This document shows positions 28,886 through 35,204 of a DNA stretch of 64,000 nucleotides, piece by piece. How positions within the stretch are numbered: position 1 is the first letter of the stretch; each line of letters opens with the position of its first letter. The DNA comes from a virus: positions 1 to 64,000 of the IMG/VR virus record IMGVR_UViG_3300037156_000269. One strand, written 5' to 3'. Made by a program: the position numbers and the translations under genes. Below the pieces are notes generated by a model. The model saw only the letters and a program-made list of their open reading frames with translations, ran no database searches and was not told the DNA's origin.

Positions 28886-29115
28886 TGGCAGGCTTAAGAG
28901 TTTTCTCAGGCGGGGCGTGTATCGTTCTTGGTGGAGGCGGGTCTCCGGGCCCGATTTTCCCACCCGTACCGAATCCCGTAACAACGGACCAAAGTGCCAC
29001 GGAGCGCGCTCTCGGGCTTCCGCAGATCTTTCACATGACCGTCGCGTACCAGGGAATTTTGAAGTTAACAATGGGAGTCCCAGCAAATGAACTCGACCAA
29101 GAGCCCCTTCCTTAA
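28885..29115 (+). CDS. Small hypothetical protein
   Basis: A 76-residue product whose ATG overlaps the TGA of the fibre gene. Gly/Pro-rich N-terminus (GGACIVLGGGGSPGPIFPP) and a short C-terminal amphipathic part. No identifiable domain. Its end overlaps the start of the next small gene by 29 bp. Probably part of the virion operon. Confidence 0.45.
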   Translation: MAGLRVFSGGACIVLGGGGSPGPIFPPVPNPVTTDQSATERALGLPQIFHMTVAYQGILKLTMGVPANELDQEPLP

Positions 29116-29257
29116 AGGCTTTGAGAAAACTGCCGGCCTTCCGAAGTGGCTTCACGAGATCGGCGAGTCCAAAGCTAAAATCAAAGGCCATAGCAAAAAA
29201 GGCCTCAAGGCTATGATGAGCCGTCGCGGCGTTATTGCCGGAGGGCTTTGCGGATGA
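29087..29257 (+). CDS. 56-residue GFxKTA-tagged protein
   Basis: A short gene starting at ATG 29087. The N-terminus contains FLKGFEKTAG, a clean copy of the tag. The remaining 40 residues are strongly basic (GESKAKIKGHSKKGLKAMM), end in a small Gly-rich hydrophobic stretch, and include Cys near the C-terminus. The TGA overlaps the ATG of the next gene. Its basic charge suggests nucleic acid or membrane contact; function unknown. Confidence 0.55.
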   Translation: MNSTKSPFLKGFEKTAGLPKWLHEIGESKAKIKGHSKKGLKAMMSRRGVIAGGLCG

Positions 29258-30084
29258 TCACGATAGGTTGGGATGCGTTTACAGACGCCACAGCAACATC
29301 GTTTAACGTGTACCGGTCCCTACCGGGCATTACGATTGCGTTCCCCAATACGCTCACTATCGGAGATGTTTTTACCTTTTCGGCCACATCCGTCGATATT
29401 CAGAACATCACATTCACCGCGGTCGACATCGACAGCGTCGTCTCTCAGTTTAACGCGAACGCTCTCGGGGCTTATGCGGTTAAAGACGCCGGCGGCACAA
29501 ACATTCTCATCCGCACAACAGCTACCACAAAAGCCAAGCTCAAGCTTTATGCGTGCACTTTTCTGACCCATATCGGACAAGCCCCACGAACCGTCGTACC
29601 GGCGCTCGAGTGGGCCCTTATCGGCAGTGTTGCTTTTCTTACAAATACTTACAGCTACACTTTCACCGATAGCGACGGCATTGAGCTGGACTCCTACAAA
29701 ATCACTTCTGTCGTGTCCTCGATCGAGTCTCTGCCGTCTCTTATCCAGCGCCCTCAGGTAGGTGCCGGCCTCCTTTGCGCAATCGAGGGAAGGGTCTGTG
29801 ACAGCCAGAATAGGGCAGTCGTAGGACTTGTCATCCGAGCCGAGCCCCGGATCCCAGAAACCTCATCAGACGGACACGGTATCGACTACCACAGAAGCCA
29901 GGTCTGCACTGACGGCTTTGGGCGCTTTTCACTCTATTTGCCAAGGAACGAGACCTATCTTCTCCAAATACCAGATATCGGGTACAATGAGACGATCTGT
30001 GTCCCTGACCTGCCATCGGCCGGGTTCCTAGATGTGATACCGACTTTAGCAGGTAGATTCTCGCCATTTGGAGATCCGCAATGA
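29254..30084 (+). CDS. Beta-domain virion protein upstream of portal
   Basis: A 276-residue product. I choose ATG 29254 (ATGA overlap, GGAGGG upstream) over an in-frame TTG at 29248. The N-terminal fibronectin-like segment (WDAFTDATATSFNVYRSLPG) is followed by a beta domain and a C-terminal carboxypeptidase-regulatory-like domain (CAIEGRVCDSQNRAVVGLVI, FGRFSLYLPRNETYLLQI). That last domain resembles the end of the protein at 19297-19923. It overlaps the portal gene by four bases. Probably a virion decoration or connector-associated protein. Confidence 0.5.
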   Translation: MITIGWDAFTDATATSFNVYRSLPGITIAFPNTLTIGDVFTFSATSVDIQNITFTAVDIDSVVSQFNANALGAYAVKDAGGTNILIRTTATTKAKLKLYACTFLTHIGQAPRTVVPALEWALIGSVAFLTNTYSYTFTDSDGIELDSYKITSVVSSIESLPSLIQRPQVGAGLLCAIEGRVCDSQNRAVVGLVIRAEPRIPETSSDGHGIDYHRSQVCTDGFGRFSLYLPRNETYLLQIPDIGYNETICVPDLPSAGFLDVIPTLAGRFSPFGDPQ

Positions 30085-31964
30085 GTGGTCAGGATACACA
30101 AGTCGATCCAAGTCAGCGAATGGGCGATCCGCGAGCAAAGTCGCGGTATCCGTCGCCGTTCTTTGATATATCGCAGCAGTATATCCCGCCCACGATCAAA
30201 GAACTCTTCAAGTGGGTTTACTTCTACGCAACTAACAACTCATTTCTAGGCCCAGCTCTAGGGAAGATTGCACGCTATCCGATCACGGATTTAATTCTCG
30301 AAGATGTGAACGAAAAGCTGGTCGAGTATTGGAAAGTTCTCCTCAACAACACCATGCAGATCAAAGCCTTCAACATGGAGTCCAACCTTGATTTGGTCAC
30401 CTACGGGAACTGTTTCGTTACAATCAGCTACCCGTTCTCACGCTTCCTCGAGTGTGCTGCCTGTAAAACGCGCACCCCATGGAAGGCGGCTAAGAAGAAA
30501 ATTGATAACTTAACTTTTAAGTTATCTTGCCCGAAATGTGGTGCGAACGAAAAAGCGAAAATCATCGATGTTCCGTTTAAGTCGGTCGAGAACCTTCGCC
30601 TCATTCGCATTAATCCAGAGTACATCGACATCAAGTACAACGAGGCCTCGGGCAAACACACCTACCTCTACGCGATCCCAGATAAACTGCGTCGCATGAT
30701 CATGGCCGGCGACCCGGATATCCTCGAAGATACCCCAATGATTTACATCGACGCCATCAAACAGCGTCGTAAAATCAGACTGTCTCCGCAGAACTTGTTT
30801 CATTTGAAAACTCCAACCCTCGCCGGAAAAGACATGGGCTGGGGGATGCCGCGCATTGCCGTGGCTCTCAAAGATCTTTACTACTTCTACACTCTCCGTC
30901 GCGGGCAAGAAGCCATTATCAACGAGCACATTGTGCCCTTTGACGTTATCTTCCCCCAAGCCAACGGAAAGATGGACCCCTACGTCCACACCGATCTCAC
31001 AAGCTGGCGCGAAGAGATCAACAAGCAACTGGCCTCACGGCGCAGAGACCCGAACTACAAAGCCGTCCTCCCATTCCCGATCGGACATGAGCGTATTGGC
31101 GGTGATGGCAAGTCAATGATGCTCACCCCTGAGCTTGATTTCCTCTCAAAAACCATCGTAGGCGCCTGCGGGATACCGCAGGAGTTCATCTACGGCGGCA
31201 CCATGAACTGGACTGCGTCGAGCGTGTCGCTCCGCACTTTAGAGAACGATTTCCTTCACCACCGCACGCAACTCTTGCAGATGAATATCTGGCTCGTTGA
31301 ACGCTTGCGTTTGTACCTAGGAATGCCGGCACCAAAGACCATTCGCTTTAGCGACTTCAAGATGGCCGACGACATTCAGAAACTCCAGGTCATGGTCGGT
31401 ATGGCTGCGGAAAAGAAAATGCCATATGACGAGATCTATCTTGAAATGGGTCGCGACCCGAAAGTCATCCAGCGTAAACTTGAAGACGAAGCGAATCTCG
31501 ACGCCAAAATCATGGAGATCACAGTTCTTCGTCAGGCCGAGGCACAGGCAAAAGCTCAAGCACTCACTCAGCGCTTTGCCGCAAGTGCCGCAGCCGATGC
31601 TGCGAATCCAATTGGTCTCGGAGACGACGTTACCGAAACAGGACCGGGAGCCACACCAGAACAGCAAAAAACCATTGCCGTCTGGGCGCGGAAACTCATG
31701 GGGCAGCCGCCAGAACAAGTCGCCGCAGCACTCGATCGCCTCGAGCAACAAGATCCAGACTTCGCGCACGCACTCAAAGACGCAATTCTCACTCTACAAC
31801 AAGGTAACGGCCAGGTGCCGGATCCAGTAGCACCCGAAGCTCCGGAGAAGAAAAAACCAGCAGCTAAAAAGGCCGCTACCGGTAAAGCGCCTAATGTAAA
31901 CGTGAACGTCAACATGAAACCTCTACCAGAGCAGCGCGCGCCTCGCCGTAAAGGAGCTGTGTAA
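30081..31964 (+). CDS. Portal protein with embedded zinc ribbon
   Basis: A 627-residue protein. The core has portal features: an aromatic N-terminus, a central DMGWGMPRIAVALKDLYYFY segment, GHERIGGDGKSMMLTPE, then VGACGIPQEFIYGGTMNWT and a long helix (RTQLLQMNIWLVERLRLYLG), as in portal stems. It would form the dodecameric ring through which DNA enters and leaves the head. Unusually, a four-Cys ribbon (CAACKTRTPW and LSCPKCGANEK) is inserted near residues 127-155. The C-terminus is Ala/Gln/Lys-rich and disordered, with VNVNVNMKP. Overlaps upstream and downstream genes by four and one bases. The terminase gene is 22 kb away, an atypical spacing. Confidence 0.7.
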   Translation: MSGQDTQVDPSQRMGDPRAKSRYPSPFFDISQQYIPPTIKELFKWVYFYATNNSFLGPALGKIARYPITDLILEDVNEKLVEYWKVLLNNTMQIKAFNMESNLDLVTYGNCFVTISYPFSRFLECAACKTRTPWKAAKKKIDNLTFKLSCPKCGANEKAKIIDVPFKSVENLRLIRINPEYIDIKYNEASGKHTYLYAIPDKLRRMIMAGDPDILEDTPMIYIDAIKQRRKIRLSPQNLFHLKTPTLAGKDMGWGMPRIAVALKDLYYFYTLRRGQEAIINEHIVPFDVIFPQANGKMDPYVHTDLTSWREEINKQLASRRRDPNYKAVLPFPIGHERIGGDGKSMMLTPELDFLSKTIVGACGIPQEFIYGGTMNWTASSVSLRTLENDFLHHRTQLLQMNIWLVERLRLYLGMPAPKTIRFSDFKMADDIQKLQVMVGMAAEKKMPYDEIYLEMGRDPKVIQRKLEDEANLDAKIMEITVLRQAEAQAKAQALTQRFAASAAADAANPIGLGDDVTETGPGATPEQQKTIAVWARKLMGQPPEQVAAALDRLEQQDPDFAHALKDAILTLQQGNGQVPDPVAPEAPEKKKPAAKKAATGKAPNVNVNVNMKPLPEQRAPRRKGAV

Positions 31965-32317
31965 TGTCACGTAGCTTTCTGAGCACCGGAATGGATGAGG
32001 CCGCTCACTTTGAAAAGAGCCCCGTAGCTGAGGGATTTGTTGCCGGCCTTAAAGCAGCGCTCCTCGGAGCGCCCGTTGGCGCAGCCGTTCAAGCTCTTCG
32101 CGGTAAAGACGCGCTCACCGGCGCTCTACTTGGAGCTGTAATTCCAGGACTTCTCGCCGGACTTGCCAAAGGCGGCACGCGAAAACTTGAGAACTTAAGC
32201 ACCGAAGCAGACCTCCGCTACCACGCGCAAAATATCAAAGATCGTGAACCCATGTTCTTCATGCCTCCACGCCAACAGCTCGGCCGATATTTCAGCCGGC
32301 GTTATGACGGGAGCTGA
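31964..32317 (+). CDS. Small Gly/Ala-rich membrane-active protein
   Basis: A 117-residue product overlapping the portal stop (TAATG). The N-terminal FLSTGMDEAAHFEKSPVAEG may be a divergent tag. The central region is hydrophobic and glycine-rich (LKAALLGAPVGAAVQAL, LTGALLGAVIPGLLAGLAKG), like glycine-zipper segments that insert into membranes. A basic tail follows (PRQQLGRYFSRRYDG). Could be an ejection protein or membrane pore component acting at infection; inferred from composition only. Confidence 0.5.
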   Translation: MSRSFLSTGMDEAAHFEKSPVAEGFVAGLKAALLGAPVGAAVQALRGKDALTGALLGAVIPGLLAGLAKGGTRKLENLSTEADLRYHAQNIKDREPMFFMPPRQQLGRYFSRRYDGS

Positions 32318-32320
32318 GTC

Positions 32321-32533
32321 ATGTTGATTCAAAAAGCTAAAGTCGAAAGCCGAGTTTTTAACTTAGATGATGTGGGCGACAACAACGCTTACAACGACGT
32401 TCTCGATAACCCGGCTGTGCGCGTCCTCGAGAAGAAATGGATCAAGCACACGGAAGTCGAGCAGTCCGGAAAAGACCGGACTGAGGTCACCGAGAACCAT
32501 ATTTATTTGGAGTGGGAAACATGTTCACTTTAG
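32321..32533 (+). CDS. Small hypothetical acidic protein
   Basis: A 70-residue product starting three bases after the previous stop. Strongly charged (VFNLDDVGDNNAYNDVLDNP, KHTEVEQSGKDRTEVTENH) and ending in a short beta strand. It overlaps the start of the next tagged gene by 13 bp. No motif recognised. Confidence 0.45.
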   Translation: MLIQKAKVESRVFNLDDVGDNNAYNDVLDNPAVRVLEKKWIKHTEVEQSGKDRTEVTENHIYLEWETCSL

Positions 32534-32772
32534 GGTTTGAAAAGATTGCTATACGCAGAAGCACAGCCCAAAGGGCTTGGAAAAAAGCTGGTAAATTAGG
32601 TGGCAAGCTTTACGCAAAGGCTAAAAGAAGCACCTCTCTCCCGAAGGCTGATGCCCTCCATCAAGAAGCTTTGCGATTGAATCAAAGGATGATGACTATT
32701 TCTTTAAGGCAGTTGGCCCGAGACCTCCACCCATCAAAACCCGCGTGGTCTAAAGAACTGAAGAGGAAGTAA
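32521..32772 (+). CDS. GFxKTA-tagged basic protein
   Basis: An 83-residue product from ATG 32521. The N-terminus MFTLGFEKIAIRRS carries the tag with Ile in place of Thr. The body is very basic and helical (RAWKKAGKLGGKLYAKAKRS), ending in DLHPSKPAWSKELKRK. The stop TAA overlaps the next ATG (TAATG). It is the first of four coupled tagged genes to 33899. Charge suggests nucleic-acid contact; role unknown. Confidence 0.55.
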   Translation: MFTLGFEKIAIRRSTAQRAWKKAGKLGGKLYAKAKRSTSLPKADALHQEALRLNQRMMTISLRQLARDLHPSKPAWSKELKRK

Positions 32773-33173
32773 TGTTCACTTTGGGTTTCTCAAAAACCGC
32801 AGCCTTCGACCACAATAACCAGGGTCTGGAATTTAAAATGTCCGACATGGGTAGTGGTAACGTCGGAGCAGGCGGCATGGCCCCCAGTGGTATTCCCTCC
32901 TACCAGCCTTTTGACAATAACAAAGAGGGTGGAGGCCAGAAGCTGAGTCGCAAGGCCCGTGCCCGCATGGCCATCAATGCCATGTACAAGTTCAGCTCCG
33001 GGATGTCGGACGCAGGACTTTCAGATAGTGGCGGATCTGATATTGCGTCAGGTACCGTTGATCAGTTAAAATGGACTTCTCAGAACGGGCCCACTCTCGA
33101 GCAAGAAGCCGATGACCGTAAAGAACAAAAAAACCGCCGCAAGGCCTACCTTAAATCGAGGATACGCGAATGA
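32772..33173 (+). CDS. GFxKTA-tagged protein
   Basis: A 133-residue product starting MFTLGFSKTAAFDH. After the tag comes a Gly/Met/Asn-rich region (KMSDMGSGNVGAGGMAPSG), then a basic helix (KLSRKARARMAINAMYKFSS), an acidic Gly/Ser loop and a basic C-terminus (DRKEQKNRRKAYLKSR). No transmembrane segment, unlike some other family members. Coupled to neighbours by TAATG and ATGA overlaps, so made together with them. Confidence 0.55.
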   Translation: MFTLGFSKTAAFDHNNQGLEFKMSDMGSGNVGAGGMAPSGIPSYQPFDNNKEGGGQKLSRKARARMAINAMYKFSSGMSDAGLSDSGGSDIASGTVDQLKWTSQNGPTLEQEADDRKEQKNRRKAYLKSRIRE

Positions 33174-33502
33174 GCTTTACAGATGGATTTTTTAAACTTG
33201 CGGCCGAACCGGTTGTCTTCAGTGCTCTCGCCAATGCCGCGAAAAAAGGACTCTCCCACGCAGGCGGATCCACAATCAAGGATGCCCTGAAACTTAAAGG
33301 CCTCAGCCACATCGGCGAAGCCGTTAAGAAAAGCGGTGGTCTTGGAAAAAGCTTCACCACTCAGGCCGGCCGCGAAGCCTTAGCTGAGGGCGTCGGTAAA
33401 GCAGCTCCATCTCTTGGCGCGGCGGCAGCCTATGGTGTAGGTGCTAAAAAAGTTTACAATAAAGTCTCTGAGAACGATAACCGCGGACAGGGTGGGTACT
33501 GA
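33170..33502 (+). CDS. GFxKTA-tagged Gly/Ala-rich protein
   Basis: A 110-residue product starting MSFTDGFFKLAAEP, a variant of the tag with Leu for Thr. The body contains Lys/Gly-rich helices (NAAKKGLSHAGGSTIKDALK) and near the C-terminus a hydrophobic Gly/Ala stretch (APSLGAAAAYGVGAKK), followed by a polar tail ending GQGGY. This layout of tag, basic middle, hydrophobic segment and polar tail is shared with the products at 33502, 42823 and 43336. Confidence 0.55.
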   Translation: MSFTDGFFKLAAEPVVFSALANAAKKGLSHAGGSTIKDALKLKGLSHIGEAVKKSGGLGKSFTTQAGREALAEGVGKAAPSLGAAAAYGVGAKKVYNKVSENDNRGQGGY

Positions 33503-33714
33503 TGTTCACTTTAGGGTTTGAGAAAACAGCTGGCCCCGCTATTGCTGAAAACTTGTTCAACGACCGCCTAAAGCGTGTAGGACACAGCATCGCTCGTAAA
33601 ACCAAAGATGTTGCCAAGCACGTCGTCAAAAACCGCAGAGATTATCTGTTTGGCGGCGGGGCTGCCGGCACGATCGGCACAGCCATCGGTGTAAACCGAA
33701 AAAAGGATAAATAA
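33502..33714 (+). CDS. GFxKTA-tagged small membrane-type protein
   Basis: A 70-residue product starting MFTLGFEKTAGPAI, the consensus tag. The middle is basic (NDRLKRVGHSIARKTKD), and the C-terminal YLFGGGAAGTIGTAIGVN is a short glycine-zipper-like membrane segment capped by NRKKDK. The ATG overlaps the previous TGA and the stop overlaps the next ATG. Role unknown. Confidence 0.55.
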   Translation: MFTLGFEKTAGPAIAENLFNDRLKRVGHSIARKTKDVAKHVVKNRRDYLFGGGAAGTIGTAIGVNRKKDK

Positions 33715-33899
33715 TGTTCACCAAAGGCTTCAAAAAACAAGCAGACGCCCCACCGATCATGCCCACCGCGGCTCAAGGTAAAGCTTTCCGCAAAGGCATG
33801 AATCAAGACGTCTCCGTCTCCCAAGGCTGGCAGAACATCAAGAATGAAGTCGGCAGTCTCTTTGGAGGCGCCCCTAACGTCGGAAAAATGGGCGGCTGA
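33714..33899 (+). CDS. GFxKTA-tagged small protein
   Basis: A 61-residue product starting MFTKGFKKQADAPP, with Gln in place of Thr. The rest is soluble and mixed charge (AAQGKAFRKGMNQDVSVSQG), ending GGAPNVGKMGG. It is the last gene of the tagged run; a minus-strand terminator begins right at its stop. Confidence 0.5.
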   Translation: MFTKGFKKQADAPPIMPTAAQGKAFRKGMNQDVSVSQGWQNIKNEVGSLFGGAPNVGKMGG

Positions 33900-33930
33900 T
33901 AGCTAAAAACGAGGGCACACCGCCCCCGCT
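33900..33930 (-). terminator. Minus-strand terminator with TTTTTAGCTA tail
   Basis: On the minus strand a GC-rich GGGC/GCCC hairpin is followed by GTTTTTAGCTA. It closes the minus-strand gene at 33936-34403. Confidence 0.55.
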
Positions 33931-33935
33931 GCAAA

Positions 33936-34403
33936 TCACCACGCCGAAGCGCTACTACGGTTCCAGCCGCTATCAAACGGACTGTTGTTGCTGCTACTTC
34001 CTTGATTCCACAGAGGCTGCTGAGGGCTAGATGCTGCCGGTGATGCCGCAGGTCCAACTCCACTCTTGTTGTAGAATACTCCTGGAGTTGAAATGTCCAC
34101 TCCTCGTCCATGCTTGTTCATTAGCGCTGCGCTGATGCCAGCAATAATCATCGCGCACAGCTCCACCAAAAACTTAGATATCGCGATCTCAATCGCCTGC
34201 TTGGAAAACTCCATAAACTTCCCAAGAACCCCTGCCATGAGCTCTACGAACTTGTCGGCTATCTTGCTCCCCGCCGATGCCGCTCTGCTCGCCTGCGTCC
34301 GATAATTCTTCACAAACTCACTCGGAACAAACTTCTCTGTTTCAGACTCCTTCACTGTCGCCCCACCCCATTGAAACTCCTCCTTGCCAACTGTAATCTC
34401 CAT
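33936..34403 (-). CDS. Accessory cassette protein with hydrophobic helix
   Basis: A 155-residue product from ATG 34403 behind GAGGAGAAC. Charged N-terminus (MEITVGKEEFQWGG), then helical segments with a hydrophobic stretch near residues 75-92 (ISKFLVELCAMIIAGISAAL). The C-terminus is disordered and Ser/Pro/Asn-rich (PAASPAASSPQQPLWNQGS). It has its own promoter (34452-34480) and terminator, between plus-strand virion genes. Could be a membrane-associated host-interaction protein; no family recognised. Confidence 0.5.
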   Translation of the reverse strand: MEITVGKEEFQWGGATVKESETEKFVPSEFVKNYRTQASRAASAGSKIADKFVELMAGVLGKFMEFSKQAIEIAISKFLVELCAMIIAGISAALMNKHGRGVDISTPGVFYNKSGVGPAASPAASSPQQPLWNQGSSSNNSPFDSGWNRSSASAW

Positions 34404-34451
34404 CCAGTTCTCCTCGTGCTGAAATACGATACAATCATCTGTACCGGTAAA

Positions 34452-34480
34452 CTTATGCCAGAAATTGTTTTGTTTTTGCC
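34452..34480 (-). promoter_or_regulatory. Minus-strand bipartite promoter
   Basis: Minus strand: GGCAAA, 17 bp, CATAAG, with TTTCTGG before the -10. The -35 lies within AGGCAAAAACAAAA, repeated upstream of the next minus-strand gene. Confidence 0.75.
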
Positions 34481-34486
34481 TGGGCG

Positions 34487-34572
34487 AGTTAGAGTCGTTT
34501 TTGACTCTAACTGAATTAGTGGCAGATCTGTCGCTAATTCAGTTCCTTAGATATATGATTCATGTATCTAAG
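34487..34572. repeat. Three consecutive inverted repeats
   Basis: Perfect 10-bp stem at 34487-34512, a 9-bp stem at 34511-34542 sharing two bases with it, and a 27-nt palindrome at 34546-34572. They fill the gap between the end of one minus-strand gene and the promoter of the next. They lack a U tract on the minus strand, so they may be operators or RNA-stability elements rather than simple terminators. The last one has a covarying relative at 34895-34921. Confidence 0.6.
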
Positions 34573-35086
34573 CCAAACGTAGGTGCCGAATACCCTTCTG
34601 AGCCGCGAGTGCCGCGCCAGCAAGACTGGCTGTTTTGTTGATGGATGGGATAGCCTCCAAAACCAGGCTCTTAAACTCATGAAATTCAGACCTCAAAGCA
34701 TCGTGGTCTGCTCTAGGGACAGTATTGACACTCCTGTTTTCTTTTACAAATCTGCGCAGCTCTGTGCGGAAAGCTACTGCCTGAGGGCTCCTAATATAAA
34801 ACGCAAAATTTATCATTGCATCCTCCGTCCACAAAGTGAGGTCCTCTCTCAGTCTGTCTATGCCAAGCTCAGCCTTATGGGCTGTCAGGAATTCCTTAGG
34901 TACACGATTCGTGTACCTAAGCTCGTCCATTTCCTCGCGGTGCTGATTATAGGCATTCCACAGAGAATTCTGCCCGCACCCCAAACCGATTCCTATCTGC
35001 TTGTTCGTGCACACCAGAACAGAGCCTACGGCAATCATCGGCACACTTAGCCCTCTAAACCCCCAACGAACCAGTTCTACGTTCAT
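34568..35086 (-). CDS. Membrane-anchored accessory protein
   Basis: A 172-residue product from ATG 35086 (AGGAGATTT upstream). N-terminal hydrophobic segment (LSVPMIAVGSVLVCTNKQIG), then a helical charged domain (LREDLTLWTEDAMINFAFYI, AVAFRTELRRFVKENRSV). The RSPQAVAFRTELRRFV part faintly recalls Bro/Rha-type phage regulators, but I cannot support that assignment. The C-terminus has NKTASLAGAALAAQKG. The stop overlaps a palindrome, and a second version of that palindrome lies inside the gene. Divergently transcribed from the RNA polymerase gene. Confidence 0.5.
   Translation of the reverse strand: MNVELVRWGFRGLSVPMIAVGSVLVCTNKQIGIGLGCGQNSLWNAYNQHREEMDELRYTNRVPKEFLTAHKAELGIDRLREDLTLWTEDAMINFAFYIRSPQAVAFRTELRRFVKENRSVNTVPRADHDALRSEFHEFKSLVLEAIPSINKTASLAGAALAAQKGIRHLRLA
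34895..34921. repeat. 27-nt palindrome, covarying copy
   Basis: CTTAGGTACACG and CGTGTACCTAAG flank ATT. Compared with 34546-34572, several bases differ but almost all changes are compensated on the other arm, so the palindrome rather than the sequence is conserved. Confidence 0.6.
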
Positions 35087-35143
35087 AAATCTCCTCTTGT
35101 CTTACCTAGACTTTTAGAAGCACCTAATCGTGCTACCAATCTT

Positions 35144-35172
35144 CTTATGCCCGAAATGCTTTTGTTTTTGCC
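35144..35172 (-). promoter_or_regulatory. Minus-strand bipartite promoter, divergent from RNA polymerase
   Basis: Minus strand: GGCAAA, 17 bp, CATAAG, with TTTCGGG before the -10. Its -35 overlaps the -35-like TTGCCT of the divergent plus-strand promoter of the RNA polymerase gene, so the two may compete. Confidence 0.7.
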
Positions 35173-35195
35173 TAACGCGTCACGGCTGCTATAGA
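35168..35195 (+). promoter_or_regulatory. Plus-strand promoter of the RNA polymerase gene
   Basis: TTGCCT, 16 bp, then TATAGA preceded by TGC (extended -10). The expected start point is within a few bases of ATG 35205, so the mRNA may be leaderless. Confidence 0.5.
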
Positions 35196-35204
35196 ATGGG
35201 GTCT

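Noticed and set aside
33936-35086. CRISPR-like array from the series of palindromes
   Set aside because: Only two related palindromes and other unrelated stems, no regular spacers.
34568-35086. Bro/Rha-type antirepressor
   Set aside because: Only a short stretch resembles those families and the protein has an N-terminal membrane segment.
35130-35204. Start of the RNA polymerase further upstream at 35130
   Set aside because: The promoter -10 and -35 elements lie inside that extension, and the residues there do not resemble a polymerase N-terminus.
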